Source: Candidatus Iainarchaeum sp.
GTDB lineage: Archaea; Iainarchaeota; Iainarchaeia; Iainarchaeales; GCA-2688035
Assembly (NCBI GenBank): GCA_017610175.1
Contig: JAFCCO010000004.1
Coordinates: forward strand, 18,206 to 82,205
Length of the DNA stretch: 64,000 bases
Direction of reading: 5' to 3'
Shown here: positions 28,255 through 38,612 of the stretch, piece after piece
Layout of the letters: each line of letters opens with the position of its first letter
Position numbering within the stretch: position 1 is the stretch's first letter
Made by a program: the position numbers and the translations under genes
Notes under the pieces: model-generated
Database searches by the model: none
Told to the model about the DNA's origin: nothing
Seen by the model: only the letters and a program-made list of their open reading frames with translations

Positions 28255-30084
28255 ATGCACAAGACACTAATTTCAATGTCCCTGCTCTTGCTCGCAGCAA
28301 GCGCATTCGCTCAAGTAACAGTATACTCAGACGCAGAATCGGTTTTCATAGGAAGAAATGACTCAATCGCCGCAATCTTCACGATTGAAAACACTTCAGA
28401 TGAGGAACAGTGCCTTGATTTAAGCGGCGACACCGACAGCTATTACATTGAAATAGAACCAGGCATAACCGAAGTTTGCCTGCCCAAAAACTCACAGACA
28501 AAGGTAACCGCAAGCGTCAAGTCAATTGATGCACCTGCCGCAAACTTTGAGGCAAAATTAATTGCCGAAAACGCAAATTACACAGAAAGTGACTTTGTGG
28601 AGGTTAAAATCCTGAGCGAGCCCGAAATTGAGCTCGTTGAGTACGAAGCAGACATCTGCAGGGCGGAAGACGATTATTTCTCCGTTCTTGTAAAGAATAA
28701 CTCAAACGAACTCAAGGAAATTAGGCTCTGGGCAGACAACGAAATGCTTCTCCCATACTTTGAGCCGTCAAAATTGACACTTGATGCGTTTGAGGACAAA
28801 TACGTTAAAGTTTATGTCCACACAGGCAGAAACAGCCTGCTGGGGGATTACAGGGTAAGCCTTTTTGCAGAGGACGGAAGTATTGTTTCAAAGAAAGTGG
28901 CTTTCATCCCGGTAAAGGACTGCGAGAACGAAGAGCCCGAATTCAGCATAAGCCTTTCAACCGGCTGCACTTACGTTGACAGGGAAGACGAGGAAAGAAT
29001 CAGCTTCTCAATAAGAAACCTTGAGGACGAAGAGCTTGAACTAAGGGTTGCAATCGAAAGCGACCTTCCCGTTGACTACGACAGCAGGGTAACACTTGAG
29101 GAAAACGAGAGGAGAACGTTTAACGCATATATCAACGCAAGGGAATCGGATTACTTCGGAAGGCACGACTTTGACCTTACAGTCTGGGACCCTGAAACCG
29201 GAAAAAGCATTGAAAGAACCAAATGCATTTACGTAAGAAAAAGCAAGGCAAGCACAGTTGAACTGCTCAACAATGACATTGAAATAAGCCAGTGCTTGAG
29301 CGAAGTGTTCACGCTTCTCGCAAAAAACACTGGGGACTACGAGCTCAACTACGAAATAACAATCAACGAGGACTTCAACACAGGCTACATCAACGTAAGT
29401 GTCTCAGAGGACGAGTTTGAGCTGGGTGAGGATGAGCAAAAAGAGATCTACATCTATGTTACAACCCAGAAAGGAACCCCACTCGGAAACTACGAGTTTG
29501 ACATAATTGTAAGGCACAACGGCAAAAGAATGGAGAAAACAGCAAGGTTTAGCGTAACCGAGAAAATCGAATCGGGTGAGCTGGAAGTTGTTTCATACCC
29601 GATTCAGGTAACCGTCCCCGACGGAAACGAGCTTGCAATAGTTGTTTCACTCAGAAACGGAACCGAAGAGGATGTAACAGTTGAATCGGTGAGCCTGCTT
29701 GGCCTGCCCGCGGAATTCACAGTAAATACCGCGCACACAATATTAATTAAGGCGGGAAAAACACGCACCGTTGAGCTTGCACTTGTTTCAGGCGCAGAGC
29801 CCGGAACATACAATGCAACACTTGAGGTAAAAACAAGCGAGTTTGCCATTGTGGAAAACATTGAAATTCTTGTGCCCGAAACGGAGGAAGAAATAGACGT
29901 TCCGGCAGAAGAAGAAGAAGATGACACAGACGAACAGTTCCTTGCAGGGCTGTATACAGCAGGAGGCAACGTGCTCTACGGAATTGGAACACTTGCAATC
30001 GCACTACTGATAATCCTTTTGGCAACAAAAGTTGTCAGAAGCGTTGGAAAAAATGAAAAAGAAGTTTGGATGGGGAGGGAATAA
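28255..30084 (+). CDS. Large surface protein, multiple Ig-like (NEW3-type) repeats, C-terminal TM
   Basis: Signal peptide MHKTLISMSLLLLAASAFA; repeated 'xLxVxNxGxxExxx' beta units with periodic Cys; TM NVLYGIGTLAIALLIILLATKVV; upstream GGAGG. Confidence 0.75.
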   Translation: MHKTLISMSLLLLAASAFAQVTVYSDAESVFIGRNDSIAAIFTIENTSDEEQCLDLSGDTDSYYIEIEPGITEVCLPKNSQTKVTASVKSIDAPAANFEAKLIAENANYTESDFVEVKILSEPEIELVEYEADICRAEDDYFSVLVKNNSNELKEIRLWADNEMLLPYFEPSKLTLDAFEDKYVKVYVHTGRNSLLGDYRVSLFAEDGSIVSKKVAFIPVKDCENEEPEFSISLSTGCTYVDREDEERISFSIRNLEDEELELRVAIESDLPVDYDSRVTLEENERRTFNAYINARESDYFGRHDFDLTVWDPETGKSIERTKCIYVRKSKASTVELLNNDIEISQCLSEVFTLLAKNTGDYELNYEITINEDFNTGYINVSVSEDEFELGEDEQKEIYIYVTTQKGTPLGNYEFDIIVRHNGKRMEKTARFSVTEKIESGELEVVSYPIQVTVPDGNELAIVVSLRNGTEEDVTVESVSLLGLPAEFTVNTAHTILIKAGKTRTVELALVSGAEPGTYNATLEVKTSEFAIVENIEILVPETEEEIDVPAEEEEDDTDEQFLAGLYTAGGNVLYGIGTLAIALLIILLATKVVRSVGKNEKEVWMGRE

Positions 30085-30085
30085 A

Positions 30086-32275
30086 ATGAAAGACAAGATA
30101 ATTTTTTTAGGAATAGCAATAATGCTGATTGCAGTGGGAGTTCGCGCCGCAGAACTGAGCGGAGACTTTTCGCTTGAAGCAAAATGCGGGGAGGTAACAC
30201 CAACAATTTACGTGCTCTCAAATAACACATCAAGCACACAAACATATACAATCAGTGCAATCGGGGAAAACGCAGACTGGATTAATCTAAACGGAAAATG
30301 GATTGCATCCGACCCGCTTGAAATAACAATTAAAAAAAACTCATCCAAAGAACTTCACGCAATTATAAGCACTCAAGACTGTTACGTTGAGCCAGGCAAA
30401 TACACACTCACTGTGAAAGTTGACGGGCAAGAAACTGAAATAGAAATTGAGGTTATAAGCACAAGCAAGCTTGAACTCGAGGTTTCACCGACAGACGCAA
30501 GCATTACACAGTGCGAATCACAGGAGTTCACAGCAGAAGTTGAGAACACAGGCGAAACAGACGCATACGCAGAAATCTCTGTTTCAGGAATCCCAAGCGC
30601 ATGGGTTTCAATCAGGGAACCTGAATTCCTGCTTGAGAAAGGCGCAAAAAGGGAATTTTTATTCACAGTTGAACCCGCATGCGACGCACAGGTAATTCAG
30701 TACAAGTTCGACGTTGTTGCCGCAATAAGGAAAACATCGTTCAAGGCAACAGAGGAAATTGTAATTGACCTTGAGGACGCACAGAAAATTGCAATAACTG
30801 CAACAGATTTTAAGGCATGCATTGACTCCGCAAAAAGCGGAACAATCGAGGTCAAAAACAACGGTTTGCTTGAGGACGAGCTTGCGCTCAGCATAACAGG
30901 CGCAGGCTTTGCATCACTTGAGGAAACAAGCGTTTCACTTGAAGCAGGTGAAAGCGCATCAATTACAGTGAACTTTGAAGAGGGAGCTAACGCAGGCACT
31001 TACCCTGTAACTGTGAAAGCAAAGAGCACAAAGTTCAACAAAGAAAGCGCAGAAAACTTTGAGGTAGAGGTAAAGGACTGCTACAATGTTTCGGTTGGAA
31101 ACGTTGCCTCAAGCTTTGACGGAGAAGCAGCATGCCTTGAGGAAAACCCAAAGTATGTTTTCACACTCGAAAACGACAGCGAAAATGAGATTACAGTAAA
31201 GGCAAGCATTAAAGGAATTGAAGCAACTGTTGAGCCCGCAGAAATCACAATCTCGGCAGGGCAGAAAGCCGTTGTAGGGGCAGAAATAGACCTTGCAGCA
31301 GAAACAGCAGGGGAAAAGGAATTCACCCTACTGCTTGAAAGCGACCACTTCACAGCAGAGGAAAAATTCACACTGAAAGTGGAGGACTGCTACGCAATCG
31401 AGGTTGACTATGGTGCATTGCTTGAGCCAATCGACAAGAACGCGGACTGCGCTCCGGAGCCAATCACAGTAACTGTGACGAACACAGGCTCAAAGCAGAA
31501 CAGCGTTAAGGCGGAATTGACCGGCCCCAAGTGGGTTACAATGCAGCCAATTGCAGCCTCACTTGAGTCAGGCGAGGAAACAGGCTTCTTTGTGTACATC
31601 ACACCCCCCTACAATGTAAAGGAAGGAAAACACAGCGCCAAGCTGACTTTCCAGACAGAGGACTTTAAGGGCAGCCAGGAAATTGAAATAAACGTCTACG
31701 GGGGGCTTTACGCAGACCTTGGAAAGGCAAGCGTTTCAGCAAACAGTTCACTCGAAAACCTTCTCGAAGAGGTTGACAGGACAGTTGAAGTAAAGCTAAG
31801 CATTACAAACGACAGCAATGCATTGCTTAGGGTCGAGGACATTAACGTCCAGGGCTTCTATGCAGAGGACACATTCACCGAAGCAGTTCTGCAGCCGAAT
31901 GAAACCGTTGAAACCACAGTAAAGCTTTACCTTGGAAAGGGCTGGGAGCTTGAAGAGTTTCCTGTAACTGTGCACTTCCTAACCAACAAGGGAATTGTTG
32001 AACGGGAGATAACGGTTGACCTAAACCCCAAAGAGAAAGAGGAAGTTCAGATTGCCACAGTTGGCCTTTTCGGGCTTGCAAACGCAAGGAACGCAGTTCT
32101 TGTTGCAATAGTTGCAATAGTGATTGCCCTTGCAGTTGTGGCAGGACTAAGGCTCAGCAGGCCAAAGCCAAGCGCCACCCTTTCAAGCCTTGCAGACCAA
32201 GTCCACGCAGAGCCTGGCAAAAAGCTTGAACAGATAGGGAAGAAAAAGGTCAGAAAAAGGGCAAAGAAGAAATAA
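30086..32275 (+). CDS. Large surface protein, multiple Ig-like repeats, C-terminal TM and basic tail
   Basis: Signal peptide MKDKIIFLGIAIMLIAVGVRA; repeats starting VEVKDCYN/LKVEDCYA; TM AVLVAIVAIVIALAVVAGLRL; tail KKKVRKRAKKK. Confidence 0.75.
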   Translation: MKDKIIFLGIAIMLIAVGVRAAELSGDFSLEAKCGEVTPTIYVLSNNTSSTQTYTISAIGENADWINLNGKWIASDPLEITIKKNSSKELHAIISTQDCYVEPGKYTLTVKVDGQETEIEIEVISTSKLELEVSPTDASITQCESQEFTAEVENTGETDAYAEISVSGIPSAWVSIREPEFLLEKGAKREFLFTVEPACDAQVIQYKFDVVAAIRKTSFKATEEIVIDLEDAQKIAITATDFKACIDSAKSGTIEVKNNGLLEDELALSITGAGFASLEETSVSLEAGESASITVNFEEGANAGTYPVTVKAKSTKFNKESAENFEVEVKDCYNVSVGNVASSFDGEAACLEENPKYVFTLENDSENEITVKASIKGIEATVEPAEITISAGQKAVVGAEIDLAAETAGEKEFTLLLESDHFTAEEKFTLKVEDCYAIEVDYGALLEPIDKNADCAPEPITVTVTNTGSKQNSVKAELTGPKWVTMQPIAASLESGEETGFFVYITPPYNVKEGKHSAKLTFQTEDFKGSQEIEINVYGGLYADLGKASVSANSSLENLLEEVDRTVEVKLSITNDSNALLRVEDINVQGFYAEDTFTEAVLQPNETVETTVKLYLGKGWELEEFPVTVHFLTNKGIVEREITVDLNPKEKEEVQIATVGLFGLANARNAVLVAIVAIVIALAVVAGLRLSRPKPSATLSSLADQVHAEPGKKLEQIGKKKVRKRAKKK

Positions 32276-32299
32276 AAGAGCCCTTTTCAACTTCTTTTT

Positions 32300-33604
32300 T
32301 TACTTTGAAAGGCTGGCAAAAACCTTGTTGTCAAGCATTGCAACAGCTTCAATTAGAGAGTCTATTTGCTGCAGTGAAACTGTAATGCTTGCCTTGTGGC
32401 CTTTGTCCGCAGCAGCGCATTTGTCTGCAGCAGTTGCCTGACAAACACAAAAGCTTTGCTGCTCAGCACTAGTTCCAGTCCAGCTCAGCCCCGACCATTC
32501 GTGAACCTTTGATGCCTTGAATGCATCATAGCCTATCGTGGCCTCAGCGGTTCCGCTGCAGCCTGCATTCTTGAACAGGAAAAGCTTTGAGGTTGCTTCG
32601 CCCTTAAGGTTTGTTATTTTGAGCTTGAATGTTTCCTTGTTGATTAAGGTTACCGAACCAGAGTTCTGAGCAGGCTTTGTTTCACTACTGGCTCCAATAT
32701 ACTGAACTTGCAGGTCTGAAACAGGCGCGCCCTCTTTTATTTCAAAAAAGACGCCAGTAAATTCAATACCCTGCTGTGGAGTGTACACAATCATAACATA
32801 CTGGCCAACTGGTTTACTATTAATCATACTAAGTGCTGCTGAAGTTAAAGGCCTTGAAACCGCGGTGCCTTTGTTGACTTTGGAGTCAGAAACACCCAAA
32901 TCATCTGTTAAGTTAAACTTGTCTGCATTAAGGGTAGCCATTGCACCTTCAAGAGTGCTTCCTACCGGAAAGGCGTTTTTTGAAATGCGAAAAACGTACC
33001 CTGTGGGCAATTCTTCGTTTGCAGTGAATGAAACTGTTGCCTCTGCGGTTGAATTTTTAATAAACGGGGATGGTGAAATCGTTATGTTTGAAACAGGAGT
33101 TGAAGCTGACGGTGTTTCCCCCCTTAAGGTTGTTTTAACAAAGTCAGCATATTCTTGGTTAACCTTAATTGTAAAGTCCTTAATTTGGTTATCCTGTCCC
33201 CAATTATCAATACACGCAAATTTGATATTAATTTCTTTTCCACCACCAACATTAAAAGCAATCCATCCCGTATTGTCGCCATCAGTACAAGTAAAACTTT
33301 GCTCTTGCCAATCACTAGCGCTCTTGAGAACCGAAGCCTTATAAGATAATTCATCACCGCTTTCACCAGTCCCCTTCATAGTAAATATTTTGTCTCCACT
33401 CCCAGTGTCTACAATATTAAGCCAATTTCCTTCACCAAAATCAAGGGTCATCTTTTCACTAAAAGAGACCTCGCTAGTGCTTATTGCGTCAAACGACTTG
33501 TCATAATTAGCTGCAGCCAAAACAAAAACAGCTACCAAAATTAGACTGCAGATAAGAATTAATTTGCCCCAATTATTTTTCCTCATAAAAGCACCTAACT
33601 TCAA
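32300..33604 (-). CDS. Secreted hypothetical protein
   Basis: Signal-anchor NNWGKLILICSLILVAVFVLAAANY; beta-rich; convergent with preceding gene. Confidence 0.65.
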   Translation of the reverse strand: MKLGAFMRKNNWGKLILICSLILVAVFVLAAANYDKSFDAISTSEVSFSEKMTLDFGEGNWLNIVDTGSGDKIFTMKGTGESGDELSYKASVLKSASDWQEQSFTCTDGDNTGWIAFNVGGGKEINIKFACIDNWGQDNQIKDFTIKVNQEYADFVKTTLRGETPSASTPVSNITISPSPFIKNSTAEATVSFTANEELPTGYVFRISKNAFPVGSTLEGAMATLNADKFNLTDDLGVSDSKVNKGTAVSRPLTSAALSMINSKPVGQYVMIVYTPQQGIEFTGVFFEIKEGAPVSDLQVQYIGASSETKPAQNSGSVTLINKETFKLKITNLKGEATSKLFLFKNAGCSGTAEATIGYDAFKASKVHEWSGLSWTGTSAEQQSFCVCQATAADKCAAADKGHKASITVSLQQIDSLIEAVAMLDNKVFASLSK

Positions 33605-33672
33605 TAAATTAATCTCTTTAAGTTATATTAATACTTTCCTGCTTTTTAAAGGTTTTTATTGCGTTAAATTGG

Positions 33673-35442
33673 TTATTTGCCAAGTTCTTCCGCAATTTTC
33701 TCGCTGATTCTTGCAAGTGCCTCAAGCACGGTTTTTAGTCCCACAGGAACATCAGGTGGGTCGGGGGACGCCTTTAGCTTGACATCGAGCTTTGTTGATG
33801 CATCAGTAAGCATTATGTTAACGGCTTCATTGCCCTTTTCATAGAACTTTGCACGCACATCTATGGTGTACGGACTCTCCGCAGTCTTCAATGCAATATG
33901 GCCGCGGGGCATCTCCAAACCATCTGCCCTGTTAGGAGTCAAGCCGGAATTAAAATTTGGCCACAAAACGTAAACGTTCCCCTCAGAAGCTTCCTGCTCC
34001 GCCTTCCTAAAAGTATAGAAATCAATAATGTCGTCGTCCTTATTCCAGAGGGTCACACTGTATTGATACAAAAACTTTGACTTGGATCCGTCCTCAAAAT
34101 AGAAGCCCTGCACATTGTAAAATTGAGCACAAACATTGAACACCGCCGGCCTTTCCTCAGAAGCTTCAGGAATCTCAACTTCCTCAAGAGTTGATGAATC
34201 GCATGCAAACACAACCATAAAAGGAAGCCTTTGCTTTTCAGCCTCGGTTTCAAACTTTGCCTGAAGCGTTCCGGTGGGATAGGTCACAAAAACAAGGTAT
34301 GCCTTGTTTGCCACAAGATCTGCTTTGTTAAAGGTCAGCATGGTCTGCCCCGCAACACCTGCCTTTAGGTCAAATTGAGCGGGCTGCATTTCAAAGGCAA
34401 CATCTTTACCACCCTCAAATGATTTAACCGAAATGTGCTCCTTCAAAAGTGTGTGGTCAGAGGGAAGTGTAACTGTTACAGTTACTGCAACCTCGTCACC
34501 AAAAAGCTCTAGCATTTGTGGCTCGAGAACAAGAGTTGCCTCAATGCTTTTGCCTGCCTCAGTTACTGCCTCAACAATATCCGATTCTGCAAGGACAACG
34601 TTGGATGCGTCAAATGCAGCAAGCCTGAAGAAGTAAGTCTTCCCCGCTTCAAGCTTGTCAACAATGAAAGATGTTGCCCCCTCGAATGCAACCCATCTTT
34701 GGTTAGCAACCTTGGCATAGTCCCCTTCAAGATCAGCCCTGTTTTCGGAGTAGAAAACTCGCAGGAACTTAAGGTTTGCGTGTTCGTACTTTATCCAGCC
34801 AAGCTCTGCACTTGATTCGCCGGCAGTTGCGGCAAGACCTGCTATTTTTTCAATTGTGCCCGCTACCCTTGCCTGCTGTGTCGCCGCCGCAGCCGCCGCA
34901 GATTTTCTTTCCTGCTCTGCAATCTGCTGCAGTTCAGCTGCGGTTCTCTTTTGGGTTTGAATCACTTCACCCTCGGACTTAACCGCAGGATCCTCGGCGA
35001 TGAGAATTGTTTTGGGATAGGACTCATCAATCTGGGTTCCGCTGGAATTGAACACGTCAATTTTGTAGAAATACTTGACCTGCACTGTTTTCACATCATC
35101 CACGGTTACAGGCTTTCCAAGCCTTTGAGATGCAAGGCGCGCATAGGCCTCAAGATATGCCTGCCTGTCAACAGAGTCCTCAAAAGAAAGCTCCGCGGTT
35201 TTGCCAACCTCCTTAAACGAGCCGTCTACAAACAGGCCCTTTCTTGAAATTCCGTACTGCTTTGCGGCGTCACTGTAGGAATTCCATTTTAACGAAACCT
35301 TTCCTGCAGTGTAGGATAACTGGAATGATTCCAAAAATTTTTCCCTGGGCGTTTGTTCTGCAAAAGCAAGCGAAGAAAAAAGCAGAAGAAGCGCTGCAAT
35401 GAGAATTGCTTTACGCACCGCAACCGACCTCCGTTTCCTCAA
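33673..35442 (-). CDS. Secreted fibronectin-III-like protein
   Basis: Signal peptide KAILIAALLLLFSSLAFA; FN3-like LEAGKTYFFRLAAFDASNVVLAES; GTG at 35418 is an alternative start giving a short overlap with the upstream gene. Confidence 0.65.
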   Translation of the reverse strand: MRKRRSVAVRKAILIAALLLLFSSLAFAEQTPREKFLESFQLSYTAGKVSLKWNSYSDAAKQYGISRKGLFVDGSFKEVGKTAELSFEDSVDRQAYLEAYARLASQRLGKPVTVDDVKTVQVKYFYKIDVFNSSGTQIDESYPKTILIAEDPAVKSEGEVIQTQKRTAAELQQIAEQERKSAAAAAATQQARVAGTIEKIAGLAATAGESSAELGWIKYEHANLKFLRVFYSENRADLEGDYAKVANQRWVAFEGATSFIVDKLEAGKTYFFRLAAFDASNVVLAESDIVEAVTEAGKSIEATLVLEPQMLELFGDEVAVTVTVTLPSDHTLLKEHISVKSFEGGKDVAFEMQPAQFDLKAGVAGQTMLTFNKADLVANKAYLVFVTYPTGTLQAKFETEAEKQRLPFMVVFACDSSTLEEVEIPEASEERPAVFNVCAQFYNVQGFYFEDGSKSKFLYQYSVTLWNKDDDIIDFYTFRKAEQEASEGNVYVLWPNFNSGLTPNRADGLEMPRGHIALKTAESPYTIDVRAKFYEKGNEAVNIMLTDASTKLDVKLKASPDPPDVPVGLKTVLEALARISEKIAEELGK

Positions 35443-36013
35443 CCAAAACTATTCCTGAAAAGTAGGCGTTGGCCATACTCTGCTTTTCAACCCTAATGCT
35501 TGGAACAAAAAACAGCTCGTTTGCCTCGGGGTAAAGTGAGCGGTATTCGTTAATAGACTCTGACAAATCAATTGCGATGGCGTAAGCTTCGCCCATTGCA
35601 GTAACCGTTTCGTTCATCTTGGGCAGCAAAACACAGGTATCCCCATCCTCAAAGTTATCTGAAACCGAGAGCTCGGACGCTATTTCACCAAGCCCCCTTG
35701 ACTTAAGCTCAAGTCTGATTTTTGAGTTAAGAATTTCGATGAGTAGGAGAGCTGCTTTGGAGTCAACGCTTTCTGGAAAGGCCTCAATTCGCTCGGCTTC
35801 AGAGGCAAGCTCGGACTTGAATGAAAAAAGCTGCGCCTTTTCAGCTGTTGAAAGGTCCTCAATGTCAACATTTTCTTCAGCCGCAAGTGTGCGAATATTC
35901 AGGACCTCTTGTTCAAAGGAAAACTCTTCTCCCGCCGCAAAAAGCAAAAGTACTGCGCCAACTATGAAAATAGCTGCAATACCCAATCCGGCACTAGCTA
36001 ATTTTGAAACCAA
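35411..36013 (-). CDS. Membrane-anchored hypothetical protein
   Basis: N-terminal TM LGIAAIFIVGAVLLLFAAG; overlaps the following secreted gene. Confidence 0.6.
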   Translation of the reverse strand: MVSKLASAGLGIAAIFIVGAVLLLFAAGEEFSFEQEVLNIRTLAAEENVDIEDLSTAEKAQLFSFKSELASEAERIEAFPESVDSKAALLLIEILNSKIRLELKSRGLGEIASELSVSDNFEDGDTCVLLPKMNETVTAMGEAYAIAIDLSESINEYRSLYPEANELFFVPSIRVEKQSMANAYFSGIVLVEETEVGCGA

Positions 36014-36106
36014 AAAAATCCTCCTTTCAGCTGATAAAATAAGGGTTTGGCAATTATTAATCTTTCCGCTTTTAAAGAATTTCCGTTCACATAAGTACTG
36101 ATTTTA

Positions 36107-37036
36107 ATGGCTGAAAGCAGTATTAATTTGGCAATAATTGGCTCAGGCCCCGCAGGGATTACCGCAGGAATTTACGCCGCAAGAAAAAACCTTAGCGTGC
36201 GGGTTTTTGAGAGCGCTGCTTTGGGTGGACAGACATCGCTTGCAATCTTTGTGGAAAACTATCCCGGAACAAAGAGAATTCGCGGCTCTGAATTAATGGA
36301 CCAATGGGCAGAGCACTTGAAAGAGTTTGGGGTGGAAGTAGAGGAAGCAAACGGGATTAAAAGCGTTAAGAAGATTAACGGCGGATTTGAGCTTGTTACA
36401 GATGAAAAGGAAACCGTTAATGCAAAGGCCGTGCTGGTTGTAACCGGAACAGAAAACAAGAAGCTTGGAATTCCCGGCGAAAAAGAGCTTTACGGAAAAG
36501 GAATTTCATACTGTGCCAACTGCGACGGCCCCGTTTACAAGGGAAAGAAGGTTGCAGTAATTGGCGGGGGAAATTCGGGAGTGACAAACGGGCTGTTCAT
36601 AGAAGAAATTGCGGCAGAAACAATGCTTATTGAATTTATGCCGGAACTAAACTGCGATGAAGTTTATTTGCCAAAGCTTGAGAAAAGCAAGATTAGGGTT
36701 TTGAAGAACACGCAGGCGCTTGAAGTTAAGGGAGAAGAGCGAGTGCAGGCACTAAAAGTAAAGGACAGGGCAACAGGGAAGGAAAGCGAGATTGCCGTTG
36801 ATGGAATTTTTATCTACGTTGGGTTAGAGCCGAGGAACAGGCTTGCAAAAGAGCTTGGATGCAAGCTGGACAAGTGGGGCTTCATTGAAACAAGTGTGGA
36901 GCAGGCAAGTTCTGTAAAGGGCGTGTTTGCGGCAGGAGACATTGTTTCAGGCACTTTGGCTCAGACAGTGTGGGCGGCGGCAAGCGGTGCAAGGGCGGCT
37001 CTTGCAGCCTACGACTTCATAAAACAAGGCAAGTAG
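36107..37036 (+). CDS. trxB: Thioredoxin reductase
   Basis: IIGSGPAGITAGIYAARKNLSVRVFE, redox YCANCDG, IGGGNSGVTNG, GVFAAGDIV. Confidence 0.95.
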   Translation: MAESSINLAIIGSGPAGITAGIYAARKNLSVRVFESAALGGQTSLAIFVENYPGTKRIRGSELMDQWAEHLKEFGVEVEEANGIKSVKKINGGFELVTDEKETVNAKAVLVVTGTENKKLGIPGEKELYGKGISYCANCDGPVYKGKKVAVIGGGNSGVTNGLFIEEIAAETMLIEFMPELNCDEVYLPKLEKSKIRVLKNTQALEVKGEERVQALKVKDRATGKESEIAVDGIFIYVGLEPRNRLAKELGCKLDKWGFIETSVEQASSVKGVFAAGDIVSGTLAQTVWAAASGARAALAAYDFIKQGK

Positions 37037-37053
37037 AAAGCCTTTTATATAAT

Positions 37054-37067
37054 ATGTTATATAACAT
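37054..37067. promoter_or_regulatory. Perfect 14-bp palindrome ATGTTATATAACAT, putative RHH operator
   Basis: Directly downstream of a TATA-like tttatataata and upstream of the RHH start codon at 37075. Confidence 0.5.
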
Positions 37068-37074
37068 GTTGCAT

Positions 37075-37323
37075 ATGAAGCACTATTCTTTGGTGATTGA
37101 GCCCAGGCTTATCAAAGAAGTTGATGCATTGATTAAAAAACATGGACTCTACAGCAGCAGAAGCGACTTCATAAGGGACGCAATAAGACAGCGCTTAATT
37201 GAAATTAAGCAAATTATGGGCGAACAGCAGGAAGAAGATGAAAAATTATCCGCAAAGGAAAGGAAAGAGCAGGAAATGCTCGAGAAGGCAATAGACGAAT
37301 TCAAGTACCGCGGTGTCTACTAA
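37075..37323 (+). CDS. Ribbon-helix-helix (CopG-like) DNA-binding protein
   Basis: MKHYSLVIEPRLIKEVDALIKKHGLYSSRSDFIRDAIRQRLIEIKQ. ATGs at 37054 and 37066 are alternatives. Confidence 0.85.
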   Translation: MKHYSLVIEPRLIKEVDALIKKHGLYSSRSDFIRDAIRQRLIEIKQIMGEQQEEDEKLSAKERKEQEMLEKAIDEFKYRGVY

Positions 37324-37372
37324 CTAATTAAGCTTTTTAATGCTTTGAGACCCATTAATAGCGGGTCGGGAT

Positions 37373-38200
37373 ATGGCATTTTCAGGAAAAAAAGACAAAC
37401 ACACAGTCCTAATTCTATCCGAACAGGAATCAAGGGATTCTGGAATTGAGCTCAACAAAGAGTACGAGCTGGTTAATGCAAAAAAGGGAATCTGGCTCAT
37501 GGTTGAAACAGGCAATGCAAAGGAAACGCAGCCAAAGCCGGCTGAGGAAAAGCCTGTTGAAAAGGAAGAGCAGAAAGCCAAACCAAAAAAGAGCCCTCGC
37601 GAAGTTGAACTTGAGGCAAAGATTGTCGAAATGATTGACTCACTCCCCTTGGGTGAGCGGGTTGAGGGAAAATTCGAGGAAAAGCTCAGCGAAGAGGAAA
37701 AGCCCGTTTTTGAAGCAATGATTAAAGAGAGCCAAGTGGTGGCATTCAGGTTAAGCAACAAATACAAGAAAGCGGTTTACAAGCTTGCGGCCGAGAAAGC
37801 CGGGGCTGCGAAGGATTCAGGAGTGAAGGACGCTGAGAGAACAGGAGCCCCTGAAAAAAAGATTGAGGAATACTCTCTTGAAAAAGACGGAATCATGGTA
37901 ATCAAAAACGAGCAGAGGGCAAAAAGCATTTCAGCGCGGCTCAGCAAAGAGATTAAAGAGGGAAAAATTAAGGGAATTCGCGGATTTGACGGCGTGTTCT
38001 ATGTGGTGGAGGAGGAGCTCTACAAAAAATACAGGGAGCTCGCACTTAAGGAACTAAGGGTGAAGGAAAAACTTGCGCTCAACGACATTGCGCAAAAAAT
38101 AGGGGTCTCAAAGACTCTTGCAAGAATAGTTTGTGAATTTTTAAAGGACGAAGGCGAGATAATTGAAAAAAGCAAAGAAACCTACCAGTTCATCAGCTGA
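37373..38200 (+). CDS. Hypothetical protein with C-terminal winged-helix-like segment
   Basis: Lys/Glu-rich linker; C-term LALNDIAQKIGVSKTLARIVCEFLKDEGEIIEKSKETYQFIS. Confidence 0.65.
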   Translation: MAFSGKKDKHTVLILSEQESRDSGIELNKEYELVNAKKGIWLMVETGNAKETQPKPAEEKPVEKEEQKAKPKKSPREVELEAKIVEMIDSLPLGERVEGKFEEKLSEEEKPVFEAMIKESQVVAFRLSNKYKKAVYKLAAEKAGAAKDSGVKDAERTGAPEKKIEEYSLEKDGIMVIKNEQRAKSISARLSKEIKEGKIKGIRGFDGVFYVVEEELYKKYRELALKELRVKEKLALNDIAQKIGVSKTLARIVCEFLKDEGEIIEKSKETYQFIS

Positions 38201-38612
38201 AAAGAAAGAGTGGAAACGCACATTGATTCCGCTTGTTTCGGGAAAAGAAAATGACGACTATTTTATCAGGCGCGCAGGCGAGGGCGCGGATGAGCTTGTG
38301 CTGCTTCTGGTTGTTGACACTGCCGCAATGCCTGGCGGGTTTGGGTTTGCCGCATCAGAGATAGGGCACGGCAACGCATTAATGGAGGAAATTAAGGAAA
38401 CCGCAAAAAAGCATGTGCGCGAATGCAAGGACATCGTTGAGTGGGGGGACACCGAATCAAAAATAACCCACCTGATTCAGTTAAAAGAAATTAAGCGCGT
38501 CTTCCTTATAAAGCAGGACAACGAATTTTTTAAAAATCTTGTAAAGGCGATTGGTAAAAATACAAATGCAGAGGTTGAATTGGTTGAGCTGGAGGAAATG
38601 AAAGATGAGTGA
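38163..38612 (+). CDS. Hypothetical protein
   Basis: Overlaps the upstream gene by ~38 nt and the downstream IMPase start by 8 nt, consistent with an operon. Confidence 0.6.
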   Translation: MKKAKKPTSSSAEKKEWKRTLIPLVSGKENDDYFIRRAGEGADELVLLLVVDTAAMPGGFGFAASEIGHGNALMEEIKETAKKHVRECKDIVEWGDTESKITHLIQLKEIKRVFLIKQDNEFFKNLVKAIGKNTNAEVELVELEEMKDE

